DNA of 64,000 bases, from assembly GCF_006540305.1 (NCBI RefSeq), contig NZ_BJOR01000001.1, positions 2,976,001 through 3,040,000 on the forward strand. Reading direction: 5' to 3'. How positions within the stretch are numbered: position 1 is the stretch's first letter; the number at the start of each line of letters is the position of its first letter. Source of the DNA: Streptomyces sp. 6-11-2. GTDB lineage: Bacteria; Actinomycetota; Actinomycetes; Streptomycetales; Streptomycetaceae. The notes under the pieces are model-generated. The model ran no database searches and was not told the DNA's origin. It was given only the letters and a program-made list of their open reading frames with translations. A program made the translations under genes and the position numbers. This document shows positions 50,983 through 60,300 of the stretch, piece by piece.

Positions 50983-52809
50983 ATGCCCGCACAGCAGTCG
51001 CTCCTCGTCCCCGCCCAGCGTGACGCCGGCGCCTCCCCCTCTCCCCCGCCGGGCCTGCGGCTACGGGCGCGGGCCGCGGCGGCCACCGTCTGGTACCTGC
51101 GGCTGCTCGCGGTGCTCAACATCGTCGCCGTGGTCTCCCTGCCGTTCCGCGAGGAGGTCCACGAACACAACGGCGGTGAGTTCTTCACGCCGTACCTGGC
51201 CACCGCCGGCCTGGTCTCGGCGGTGCTCGCGCTGTTCCTGGCCGTGGTGATGCGGCGCCGCAAACGCGCGGCCTGGGTGTTCAACCTGCTGCTCGCCGGG
51301 CCCCTGTTCGTCCTCTACGTCCTCGCGCTGACCCAGGACCGGTTCCACGACCACGTCTTCAACTGGGTCTCCGCCGCGCTCACCGGCCTCTTCGTGACCG
51401 CGCTGCTGATCGGCCGGCGCGAGTTCCACGCCGTCGGCGACCGCTCCAACCCGAGGCTCGCCCTCGCCGTCGGCGCCTGCGGCGTCCTGGTCAGCGCGGG
51501 CCTCGGCACCTGGCTGGTGGACGCCACCAACAGGGCGCACGGCGGCGCCTCCCTGACCGAGCGGATCGGCTACGTCCTGCTGCGCGGCGTCAGCGTCGGC
51601 CCGCTCGCCGACCGCGTCCCGGCCGTGCACGCGCCCCACTGGGTCGACATCACCATCAACCTCTCGATGGCGGCGACCTCCCTCCTCGTCCTGTACGCCT
51701 GCTTCCGCTCCCCCCGCGGCCGCGCCCTGCTCGGCGAGGAGGACGAGAAGCGGCTGCGCGCACTGCTCGGCGGACACGGCGAGCGGGACTCCCTCGGCTA
51801 CTTCGCGCTCCGCCGCGACAAGGCCGCGATCTTCTCCCCCACCGGCAAGGCCGCCGTCACCTACCGCGTCGTCGGCGGGGTCAGCCTCGCCTCCGGGGAC
51901 CCCATCGGCGACCCGGAGGCGTGGCCCGGCGCCATCGACGCCTGGCTGGCCGAGGCCCGCCGGCACGCCTGGACGCCCGCCGTGATGGGCGCGAGCGAGG
52001 AGGCCGGCACGATCTACGCCCGGCACGGCCTGGACGCCCTCGAACTGGGCGACGAGGCCGTCGTCGATGTCGCCGACTTCGGGCTGGAGGGGCGTGCCAT
52101 GCGCGTCGTACGGCAGGCCCACAACCGGGTCCGCCGGGCCGGCTACACCGTCTGCGTCCGCCGGCACGAGGACATCCCCGACGAGGAGATGGCGCTGCTC
52201 GTCGAGCGCGCCGACGGCTGGCGCGACGGCGCCACCGAGCGCGGCTTCTCCATGGCGCTGGGACGGCTGGGCGATCCGGCCGACGGCCGCTGCGTGATGC
52301 TGGAGTGCCGGGACGCCGACGGGGTGCCGCGGGCGCTGCTGAGCTTCGTCCCGTGGGGCGAGCACGGGCTGTCGCTGGACCTGATGCGCCGCGACCGCGA
52401 CGGCGAGAACGGCCTGATGGAATTCATGGTGGTCGAACTTCTGCTGCGCGCGGAGGAGTTCGGGGTGCGGCGGGTGTCGCTGAACTTCGCCATGTTCCGC
52501 TCGGTCTTCGAACGCGGGGCGCGGCTGGGCGCCGGGCCGGTGCTGCGGCTGTGGCGCTCGGTCCTCACCTTCTTCTCCCGCTGGTGGCAGATCGAGTCGC
52601 TGTACCGCGCCAACGCCAAGTACCGGCCGGTCTGGGAGCCCCGCTTCCTGCTGTTCGCCAAGAGCAGCGACATCCCACGCATCGGGATCGCCAGCGCCCG
52701 CGCCGAGGGCTTCCTTACCGCGCCCGCCCTGCCGTCCCTCGCCCGCCGCAAGGAGTCCCGGCCGGCCGGGGAGTACACCGACGCGTCCTCCTTCCGGTCG
52801 CAGCACTAG
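50983..52809 (+). CDS. Phosphatidylglycerol lysyltransferase-like membrane protein (DUF2156)
   Basis: 608 aa; ATG 50983 with GAGGTGA 10 nt upstream (GTG 50974 is an alternative). About six membrane helices fill residues 25-240 (WYLRLLAVLNIVAVVSLPF, VLALFLAVVMRRRK). The C-terminal 300 residues are the tandem GNAT fold of MprF/LysX synthase domains: DSLGYFALRRDKAAIFSPTG, RAMRVVRQAHNRVRRAGY, FMVVELLLRAEEFGVRRVSL and FFSRWWQIESLYRANAKY. The family transfers an aminoacyl group from tRNA to phosphatidylglycerol, changing surface charge and resistance to cationic peptides. The amino acid used cannot be read from sequence. Confidence 0.85.
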   Translation: MPAQQSLLVPAQRDAGASPSPPPGLRLRARAAAATVWYLRLLAVLNIVAVVSLPFREEVHEHNGGEFFTPYLATAGLVSAVLALFLAVVMRRRKRAAWVFNLLLAGPLFVLYVLALTQDRFHDHVFNWVSAALTGLFVTALLIGRREFHAVGDRSNPRLALAVGACGVLVSAGLGTWLVDATNRAHGGASLTERIGYVLLRGVSVGPLADRVPAVHAPHWVDITINLSMAATSLLVLYACFRSPRGRALLGEEDEKRLRALLGGHGERDSLGYFALRRDKAAIFSPTGKAAVTYRVVGGVSLASGDPIGDPEAWPGAIDAWLAEARRHAWTPAVMGASEEAGTIYARHGLDALELGDEAVVDVADFGLEGRAMRVVRQAHNRVRRAGYTVCVRRHEDIPDEEMALLVERADGWRDGATERGFSMALGRLGDPADGRCVMLECRDADGVPRALLSFVPWGEHGLSLDLMRRDRDGENGLMEFMVVELLLRAEEFGVRRVSLNFAMFRSVFERGARLGAGPVLRLWRSVLTFFSRWWQIESLYRANAKYRPVWEPRFLLFAKSSDIPRIGIASARAEGFLTAPALPSLARRKESRPAGEYTDASSFRSQH

Positions 52810-52853
52810 AGGGCGGATCCCGTCGCCGTCACGGCCCCGGGCGGTGTCCCGTC

Positions 52854-54338
52854 TCAGGTGCCGCGGCTCGGGTCCCGGCCCGGACCGCGGGATCCGGTCG
52901 CCGTTCCGCCCGTGTCGTGGTGGCCCCGTTCCGCGCCCGCGGTGAACCCGATCACCGATCCGCCGCCCTCGCGGCGGAAGGCGAACGGCGCGCCGCCGTG
53001 GGCCAGGGCCACCTCGCGGACGATGGACAGGCCGAGGCCGGAACCGGGCAGGGAGCGGGCGTCGGCGGCGCGGTAGAAGCGGTCGAAGACGCGTATCAGG
53101 TCGCCCGCGGCGATACCGGGCCCGCGGTCGAGGACCTCGACGCGGACCATGCCCGGCCGGGCGGGCCCGGCGACGGCGATCTCGATGGGCGCCCTGCCGC
53201 CGCGGTCGAACTTGGTGGCGTTCTCCACGAGGTTGGAGATGGCCCGCTGGAGCATGCCCGGCCGGCCCTGGATCGTGGTGTCGCCGCTGGAGCGGACCAC
53301 GATGTCGCGTCCGCTGCGCCGGCGCGCCAGTCCCGCGACGTCCTCGGCGATGTCGGCGACGTCGACCCGCTGCACGGGCTCGGTGTCGGACTGCCCGGCC
53401 GCGAGGTCGACCAGTTCGTTGACCAGGTCGGTCAGCTCACGGGCCTCCTGGGTCAGGTCGGCGACCAGTTCCTCGCGGGTGGCGGGCGGGAGTTCGTCGA
53501 TGCGACGCAGCAAGGAGATGTTCGTGCGCAGGGAGGTCAGCGGCGTACGCAGTTCGTGGCCCGCGTCCTGGACCAGGCGGCGCTGGTCCTCCTCGGACTG
53601 GGCGAGCCGGCCCAGCATGCGGTCGAAGGAGCGGCCGAGGCGGCCCACCTCGTCGTAGCCGGTGACGGGCACCTCGATGCCGAGCCTCCGGGTGCGGGCG
53701 ACGCCCTCGGCGGCGGAGGTGAGGATCACCAGCCGGCGCGTGATGCGGCGGGCCAGCCACCAGCCGCACAGGCCGGCGGCGACCACCACGGCGCCCATCA
53801 GGATCAGCGTGCGCTGCTGGAGCGCGCGCAGCAGGTCCTCGGTGTCGCTGAACTCCTGGGCGACCTGCACGGCGCCGTGGCCCTTGCCGAGGGCGACGGT
53901 CGCGATCCGGTACACCTCGCCCTTGACGTGCACGTCCTTGTACTGGACGGCCTTGCCGGCCTTCGCGGCGGCGGCGACGGCCTTGTCCCCGGCGGTCACG
54001 GGCAGCGGCGGTGTGCCGTGGTCGACGATCTCGCCGTGCGCGCCGAGCACCTGCACGTTGGTGCGGTTGGGCCGGACCAGCTCGTGCCCGGGGCGGGAGG
54101 AGGTGAAGTCCGCGGGCATCAGCTGGTAGCGCCGTACCTCGTCCCGTACGTCCTGCACGACCTGGGTGAACACCGACTGCTGGTCCACCCGCACCAGCCG
54201 GGCGGCGGAGTTGTACGACAGGATGCCGACGAGGACGGTGACGGCGGCGGTCACCACGGCGAACGACACCGCGAACGTGGTCCGCAGCGACGACAGCCGG
54301 GGCCGCGGTCTGTCCAGCAGCCGCGCGAGGCGGCCCAC
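52854..54338 (-). CDS. Sensor histidine kinase
   Basis: 494 aa from GTG 54338, immediately after the response-regulator stop. Membrane helix near 20-42, extracellular sensor about 45-170, second helix near 178-198, HAMP (RRITRRLVILTSAAEGVART), then the dimerisation H-box LVQDAGHELRTPLTSLRTN with His near 260. The catalytic domain has N-box NLVENATKFDRGG, G1 DRGPGIAAGD, F-box FDRFYRAAD and G2 GSGLGLSIV. It phosphorylates the OmpR-type regulator encoded just upstream. A Gly/Arg-rich C-terminal tail is dispensable-looking. The signal is unknown. Confidence 0.92.
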   Translation of the reverse strand: MGRLARLLDRPRPRLSSLRTTFAVSFAVVTAAVTVLVGILSYNSAARLVRVDQQSVFTQVVQDVRDEVRRYQLMPADFTSSRPGHELVRPNRTNVQVLGAHGEIVDHGTPPLPVTAGDKAVAAAAKAGKAVQYKDVHVKGEVYRIATVALGKGHGAVQVAQEFSDTEDLLRALQQRTLILMGAVVVAAGLCGWWLARRITRRLVILTSAAEGVARTRRLGIEVPVTGYDEVGRLGRSFDRMLGRLAQSEEDQRRLVQDAGHELRTPLTSLRTNISLLRRIDELPPATREELVADLTQEARELTDLVNELVDLAAGQSDTEPVQRVDVADIAEDVAGLARRRSGRDIVVRSSGDTTIQGRPGMLQRAISNLVENATKFDRGGRAPIEIAVAGPARPGMVRVEVLDRGPGIAAGDLIRVFDRFYRAADARSLPGSGLGLSIVREVALAHGGAPFAFRREGGGSVIGFTAGAERGHHDTGGTATGSRGPGRDPSRGT

Positions 54339-55067
54339 TCAGTCCTCCCGGAGCACGTAGCCCACGCCTCGGACGGTGTGGATCAGCTGCGGCGCGTTCG
54401 GCTCGTCGAGCTTGCGGCGCAGGTAGCCGACGTAGACGGCGAGGTTCTTGGAGCCGGGGCCGAAGTCGTAGCCCCAGATCCGGTCGTAGATGGTGGAGTG
54501 GTCCAGCACGATCCCCGCGTTGCGGACGAGCAGTTCGAGGAGTTCGAACTCGGTGCGGGTCAGCTCCAGCTCGCGCGTGCCCCGCCACACCCGGCGGGCC
54601 TGGAGGTCCATGCGGATCCCGGCCGCCTCGATCTGCCGCTCGGGCGCCTGCGGCTCCTTCGCCGGTACGTCCCCCGCGCCGCCCGCGCCGACGCCGACCG
54701 GGCTGGTGCGGCGCAGCAGGGCGCGCAACCGGGCGAAGACCTCCTCGACGTCGAACGGCTTGACGACGTAGTCGTCGGCACCGGCGTCCAGGCCGGCGAT
54801 CCGGTCGGCGGTCTCCACCAGGGCGGTGAGCATGAGGATCGGGGTGCGGTCGCCCTCGGCGCGCAGCACCCGGCAGACCTGGAGCCCGTCGATGCCCGGC
54901 ATCATCACGTCGAGGACGAGGACGTCCGGCGGGCTCTTGTGGGCCTGGGCGAGTGCCTCGACGCCGTCGGCGACCGCCGTCACGTCGTAGCCCTCCAGTG
55001 TCAGGGCACGCTCCAGGGCGTGACGGATGGCACGGTCGTCTTCGGCGAGGAGCAGAGTCTGAGGCAC
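54339..55067 (-). CDS. OmpR-family response regulator
   Basis: 242 aa from GTG 55067. The receiver has the acidic pair ED at 9-10, phospho-acceptor Asp53 in DVLVLDVMMPGIDG, Thr in LMLTAL and Lys in YVVKPFD. A Gly/Ala-rich linker of about 25 residues leads to a winged helix (LELTRTEFELLELLVRNAGI, VYVGYLRRKLDEPNAPQLIH, VRGVGYVLRED). It is first in the two-gene operon with the kinase. The organisation resembles MprAB/TcrXY-type pairs, but orthology is not certain. Confidence 0.93.
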   Translation of the reverse strand: MPQTLLLAEDDRAIRHALERALTLEGYDVTAVADGVEALAQAHKSPPDVLVLDVMMPGIDGLQVCRVLRAEGDRTPILMLTALVETADRIAGLDAGADDYVVKPFDVEEVFARLRALLRRTSPVGVGAGGAGDVPAKEPQAPERQIEAAGIRMDLQARRVWRGTRELELTRTEFELLELLVRNAGIVLDHSTIYDRIWGYDFGPGSKNLAVYVGYLRRKLDEPNAPQLIHTVRGVGYVLRED

Positions 55068-55238
55068 CCGTCCAGTCTGCCAAGGCCGCGGGCCCGCGAC
55101 GGAGACGAATGGGCCTACGATCACCCTTTTTACCCGCCTCTCACCGACTCGGAGGCAACGCGGCGGGTCGCCTACCGTCCTCTCACCATCGACGGCGGCG
55201 CCCGCCCGCCCGCGGCCCTCCCGAGCAGCGGATACGCG

Positions 55239-55874
55239 TCACTTCCGCAGCGCCGCCAGCTGCTCCTCGAACGGCACCACCGTGAACCCGCCGGCCTGCG
55301 CGGGCGCGGCCTGCTCCGGCACGGCGGCCCGCTCCGGCCGCCGCCCCGCCGACAGCCCCCTCATCAGCGCCGCCAGTTCCCGCGCGGCCCGCGCGATCCG
55401 CTCGGGCAGGCCCTCGGCGCCCCAGTCCTCCGAGGCGGCGTAGACGCCGGTGGGGACGACGACGGCCTTCAGGTACGCGAAGAGCGGGCGCAGCGCGTGG
55501 TCGAGGGCCAGGGAGTGCCGGGCGGTGCCGCCGGTCGCGGCGATCAGTACCGGCTTGCCGGCCAGCGCGCCCTCGTCCCGTACCCCGAGCACGTCGAAGA
55601 AGGACTTGAACAGTCCGCTGAAGGAGGCGGAGAACACCGGCGTGACGACGATCAGCCCGTCCGCCTCCGCGACCGCGTCCAGCGCGTCCGCCAGGGCCGG
55701 GCCGGGGAAGCCGCCCGTGAAGTTGTGGGCGATCTCCACGGCCAGGTCCCGCAGTTCGATCACCCGCGTGTCCGGCGCCCCGGCGTGCTCGGCGGTCGCG
55801 GCCGCCAGCCGGTCGGCCAGCAGCCGCGTGGAGGACGGGACGCTCAGCCCCGCCGAGACGACGACGAGCCTCAT
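55239..55874 (-). CDS. NADPH-dependent FMN reductase
   Basis: 211 aa from ATG 55874, overlapping the monooxygenase stop (ATGA). Flavodoxin-like fold: VVVSAGLSVPSSTRLLADRL for phosphate binding, ADGLIVVTPVFSASFSGLFK, and LAGKPVLIAATGGTARHSLA. It supplies reduced FMN to the luciferase-like monooxygenase encoded directly upstream. The pair resembles the CE1758/CE1759-type two-component system. Confidence 0.9.
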   Translation of the reverse strand: MRLVVVSAGLSVPSSTRLLADRLAAATAEHAGAPDTRVIELRDLAVEIAHNFTGGFPGPALADALDAVAEADGLIVVTPVFSASFSGLFKSFFDVLGVRDEGALAGKPVLIAATGGTARHSLALDHALRPLFAYLKAVVVPTGVYAASEDWGAEGLPERIARAARELAALMRGLSAGRRPERAAVPEQAAPAQAGGFTVVPFEEQLAALRK

Positions 55875-56974
55875 ACGGTGCTCACCTCTTCCTCGTCGCC
55901 GGACCGGCTCGCGGCCAGCAGGGAGCCATGGTTCGGCGCGTCCGGCACGTCCGCCGGGCGGCCCTTGGCGAACTCCTCGCGCAGCACCGGCACGACCTCC
56001 TCGCCGAGCAGGTCGATCTGCTCCAGCACGGTCTTCAGGGGCAGGCCCGCGTGGTCCATCAGGAACAGCTGGCGCTGGTAGTCGCCGGCGTACTCGCGGA
56101 AGGACAGCGTCTTCTCGATGACCTGCTGCGGGGAGCCGACGGTCAGCGGGGTCTGGGCGGTGAAGTCCTCCAGGGAGGGCCCGTGGCCGTAGACCGGCGC
56201 GTTGTCGAAGTAGGGACGGAACTCGCGCACCGCGTCCTGGGAGTTCTTCCGCATGAACACCTGGCCGCCGAGCCCGACGATCGCCTGCTCGGGCGTGCCG
56301 TGCCCGTAGTGGGCGTACCTGCTCCGGTACAGCTCGACCATCCGTTTGGTGTGGTCGGCCGGCCAGAAGATGTTGTTGTGGAAGAAGCCGTCGCCGTAGT
56401 ACGCGGCCTGCTCGGCGATCTCCGGGGAGCGGATGGAGCCGTGCCAGACGAAGGGCGGTACGCCGTCCAGCGGGCGGGGCGTGGAGGTGAAGCCCTGCAA
56501 CGGCGTGCGGAACTTGCCCTCCCAGTCGACGACGTCCTCGCGCCACAGGCGGTGCAGCAGGGAGTAGTTCTCGACGGCGAGGTTGATGCCCTGCCGGATG
56601 TCCTTCCCGAACCAGGGGTAGACCGGCCCGGTGTTGCCGCGCCCCATCATCAGGTCCACCCGCCCGTCGGCCAGGTGCTGGAGCATCGCGAAGTCCTCGG
56701 CGATCTTCACCGGGTCGTTCGTGGTGATCAGGGTGGTGGAGGTGGAGAGGATCAGCCGCTCCGTCCGCGCCGCTATGTAGCCGAGCATGGTGGTCGGGGA
56801 CGACGGCACGAACGGCGGATTGTGGTGCTCACCGGTCGCGAAGACGTCCAGGCCGGCCTCCTCGGCCTTCAGCGCGATGGCGACCATGGCCTTGATCCGC
56901 TCGCGCTCGGTCGGCGTACGCCCCGTGGTGGGGTCCGGCGTGACGTCGCCGACGCTGAAGATCCCGAACTGCAT
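55871..56974 (-). CDS. LLM-class flavin-dependent monooxygenase
   Basis: 367 aa; ATG 56974 has AGGAGG 10 nt upstream (GTG 56980 is a less likely start). A bacterial-luciferase TIM barrel is evident from MQFGIFSVGDVTPDP, GLDVFATGEHHNPPFVPSSP, the loop DFAMLQHLADGRVDLMMGRG and PFVWHGSIRSPEIAEQAAYY. It oxidises an unknown substrate using FMNH2 from the downstream reductase. The promoter region holds a short palindrome (56995-57008). Confidence 0.9.
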   Translation of the reverse strand: MQFGIFSVGDVTPDPTTGRTPTERERIKAMVAIALKAEEAGLDVFATGEHHNPPFVPSSPTTMLGYIAARTERLILSTSTTLITTNDPVKIAEDFAMLQHLADGRVDLMMGRGNTGPVYPWFGKDIRQGINLAVENYSLLHRLWREDVVDWEGKFRTPLQGFTSTPRPLDGVPPFVWHGSIRSPEIAEQAAYYGDGFFHNNIFWPADHTKRMVELYRSRYAHYGHGTPEQAIVGLGGQVFMRKNSQDAVREFRPYFDNAPVYGHGPSLEDFTAQTPLTVGSPQQVIEKTLSFREYAGDYQRQLFLMDHAGLPLKTVLEQIDLLGEEVVPVLREEFAKGRPADVPDAPNHGSLLAASRSGDEEEVSTV

Positions 56975-56994
56975 GGCCACTCACCCTCCTAATT

Positions 56995-57012
56995 GTTGAC
57001 GGTTCAACTATA
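56995..57012 (-). promoter_or_regulatory. Promoter/operator of the monooxygenase operon
   Basis: GTTGA-CGGT-TCAAC (56995-57008) is a perfect 5-bp-arm palindrome. On the minus strand TATAGT (57012-57007) overlaps it as a likely -10, and AGGAGG follows. The geometry suggests repression by a MarR- or HxlR-type regulator. Confidence 0.5.
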
Positions 57013-57063
57013 CCTGCCCAACCGTCCCCGTCCCGGAAGTATTCCGCCCCGCCCGCATACGAC

Positions 57064-57103
57064 GACCGAGGTGTGCCGGGCGCTGCCCCGGCACACCTCG
57101 GTC
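57064..57103 (-). terminator. Perfect 17-bp hairpin terminator
   Basis: GACCGAGGTGTGCCGGG (57064-57080) pairs exactly with 57087-57103 around a 6-nt loop, 14 nt past the stop of the small membrane gene. It ends the RHS transcription unit. Confidence 0.85.
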
Positions 57104-57116
57104 GCTCTACGGCCCG

Positions 57117-57323
57117 CTACCCGAGCGGGAAGGACGTCACGACCCAGACGACCCCCACGAGGGCGGCGAAGACCCCGACCAGCCGGATGGTTCCGGTGGT
57201 GGCCTGTCCCGGGTTCATGAACGAGGTGAAGAAGGCGTGGATCCGGGTCGCGATCCCCCCGAGGTCCGCGATGAGGCAGACCCCGAAGGCGATCAGGGCG
57301 ATCCCGATGATCAGACTGAACAC
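57117..57323 (-). CDS. 68-aa membrane protein, candidate immunity protein for the RHS toxin
   Basis: 68 aa from GTG 57323, with AAGGG 7 nt upstream, only 19 nt after the RHS stop and before the operon terminator. Two membrane segments: FSLIIGIALIAFGVCLIADL and TIRLVGVFAALVGVVWVVTS, joined by a short loop (IATRIHAFFTSFMNPGQ). Polymorphic toxin genes are normally followed at once by their immunity gene, and a membrane immunity protein would fit a membrane-acting tip. The assignment rests on position; it could also be an unrelated conserved small membrane protein. Confidence 0.65.
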   Translation of the reverse strand: MFSLIIGIALIAFGVCLIADLGGIATRIHAFFTSFMNPGQATTGTIRLVGVFAALVGVVWVVTSFPLG

Positions 57324-57342
57324 GTGCGGACCCTTCTGGCTG

Positions 57343-60300
57343 TCATCGGGTGAACCATCTGCCGCTCCACGTCCTGTTCACGCCGGCGTATCCCTCGTAC
57401 TCAACACCCAGGCCGATGCCCAGCTCAAGCGAGGTCACCTGCTCCCCCCGGGAGTTGTACGTGCCGATGGCGGTCTCGTGGTTGACCGTGCCGCCGAGTC
57501 CGCTGAAGAAGGACGCTCCCACGTCGCGGCCGTTTCCGGCGAACTGGCCGATGTCGTCCGCGTTGCTGTGGAGCGTGGAGACGTCACCGCTGATTCCGAA
57601 GCCGAACCCGCCGACGCTGGCGGACCTCGTCCACCCGAAGTCCACGTGGCCGTCCGGCCTCTTCGTCATCACGAGGCAGCCGGAGATCTCACCGGTGACG
57701 AAGAAACCTCCTCCCAGGCTGGCGCACGAACCTCTGGAGTCGTCCATCCCGAGGGCGCCGAACGCCGCCCCCAGGAGCCTCTCCTTGAAGCCGCCGGGCG
57801 TCGTGGCGAACGAGTCGGCCGCACGCTGGTACCACTTCTTCCGGGCTTCGGGCTTGGGGCTGGGCGGGGCGGTCTTCAGCCAGCCCTTGGGAGCCGACTT
57901 CGAGGGCGTGAGATTGCGGCGACCCGGAGTACCGCCGAGGCCGGTGGGCTTGGTCTTGCCCTTGACGAGCACCGGACGTGATCCGCACCGGCAGGCCCGG
58001 ACCGGACCCTCGGAGCCGCTCGACTTCGACGCGCTGCTACGGACGTTTCCGGGCCCGCACTTCTCCCAGCCGTCACGGCACTGCGTGCCGTCGGGGTTCA
58101 TCCTGATGGCCCCGGACGGGTCGCTGTAGGTGACGGGGTTCCCGCCGGCGTAGCCGTAGCCGTTGAGGCTCTGCGGGTCGCCCGTGTCCAGGACGGGGTC
58201 GACGGAGAGGAACCGGCCGGTGGCGGGGTCGTGTTCCCGGGCGCCGAGGTGGGTCAGGCCGGTGACCTGGGTGTCGTCGGTGCCGCCGACGAAGCCCTTG
58301 GTGCCGGGCCAGGAGTCCGGCCCGGTGCCGCGGGTGCCGCCGAAGGGCAGGGTGCGGCGCTGGGTGAGCTTCTGGGTACCGGCCTCGATCGCGAGCTGCG
58401 CGGTGCCGTGGTGGTCGGCGAGGGTGAAGGAGACCGCGCCGTCGTCGCTCTTGACGGCCTGGTTGCCGTCGCCGAGGTCGTAGTAGCGGGTGGCCTTGGG
58501 CGTGGTGGAGCCCTTGGCCAGGGTGATCTCGGTGGCGCCGAGGTAGAGGGTGGTACCGGTGGGGGTGCGGCCGATCAGGCGGTTGCCCTCGCTGTCGTAG
58601 AGATACTCGGTGACCTTGCCGCTGCCGCCCGCGACGGGTTCGGTCACCTTCGCCAGGTGGCCCTCCGCGTCCCATTCCAGGCTCTGCGTGGTGCCCCCCA
58701 CCGTGCGGCCCGTGGTGTTGCCAGTCTCGTCATAACCGTAGGAGTCCTTCACCGTCCCCGTGGGACCGGTGCTGGTCACGGAGTTCAGCGTGTGCGGCTG
58801 GTCCTTGCCCGCGTCGGGGTAGGCGTAGGCGCGCTTGACGTCCTTGGCCGCGTTCCCCGTGGGGTCGTGGAGGGTTTCTGTCGAACGGTTGTTCGCCAGA
58901 TCATAGGTGTAGGAGTGCCAGTACGGGGCCGGGCCGCCGAGCACGCCGCCGCTGGGTGCGGTGGCGCAGCCTGTGGTGTTCTGGGTCCAGGCCTCGGTCA
59001 GGCGGCGCACGTGGTCGTAGGTGAAGCACTGGTTGTCGGTGCCGGAGCGGGAGACGTCCGAGACGGACAGGACGTTGCCCGCCTCGTCGTAGCGGTAGGT
59101 GCTGTTCTGGTCGACCCCGGCGATGTCCTGGCGGTCCACGCGGGAGGTGGCCAGACGCCGGGTGCCCCACTCGTAGGTGTTGGTGGCCCAGGTGGTCTTG
59201 CCGCCACTGGTGTTGGAGATCGCGTACTGGAGGGGCTTGCCGGTGAGGCTGTAGCTGGTCTCCGCCTTGAAGCCGTCGCCCAGCAGGGAGATGGGCCGCA
59301 GCGTCTCCGGATCGTACGTGAACGACTGGCCGCCGCCCGGGAGCGAGCCCGCCGCGGAGAAGCTCACGCCGCCGACCAGCCCGGAGGTCAGGTAGGAGGT
59401 ACCGCTCTGGTAGGTGCCCTTCAGGGCGCCCTCCCGCTCGGGGACGACCACCGCGGTCCTGACCGGCCGGTAGAGGCGGTCGTACTGGGTGACCTTGGTG
59501 GTATAGGCGGCGCCGTCGACGTAGCGGGTGGACTCGGCGAGCTGCCCCTTCGCGCCGCTGACCGTGTCGTAGGTCCAGCCTGCGCGCAGGGTGCCGGTCA
59601 CCGAACCCTCACGCAGTTCGGTCTTGCGGCCGAGGTCGTCGTAGCCGTTCCACAGGACCGGGGTGCCCGGGCGGGCGTCCTTGGTGGTGACCAGTTGGCC
59701 GCGGTCGTCGTACTTGTTGGTGGTGGTGCCCTTGTCGGGGTCCGTCGCCGTCAGCTGCCGGCCCATCGGGTCGTAGGTGTACGACCAGTTGTTGCCCGCC
59801 GGGTCGGTGAGCCTCAGCAGCTCGCCGCGCGGGGTGTAGGTGTACTTGGTGGTCTCGTAGGCCGCCTCCGCGCTGCGGGCGACATGCTGGCGCAGTTCGG
59901 TGGTCCGGCCGCGGGCGTCGGTGACGGTGGTGGTGGCGGTGCCGCCGACCGGCGGGATCACCGTGGTCCGGTCACCGCCGTGGATCGTCCGCGTGGTGCC
60001 CAGCACGGTGCCACCGTCGCCGTTCCCGGCGATCTGCCTCGATTCCGTCTCGCGTCCCAGACCGTCGTAGGTGTACCGGTTCTGGCTCTCCACCCCCAGC
60101 GCGTCCTCGGGCTTGAACAGCGTGGTGGAGGGAGCGCCGGTGGCGTAGTAGGTGGCGAACTCCTTGGCGGTCAGGCCGCGTTCGTCGTAGAAGGTGTCGG
60201 CCAGCAGACGGCCGCCGTCCGGGCCGGGCTCCTGGGTCTGGCGGGTGCGCAGGAGGCCGTCGTAGAGGGTGTAGGAGGTGCGCTGGGCGCCGTTGTTGCC

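Noticed and set aside
51921..56081. Plus-strand open frame of nearly 1400 codons across the lysyltransferase, kinase, regulator and reductase genes
   Set aside because: It spans several well-supported genes on both strands and has no recognisable domain.
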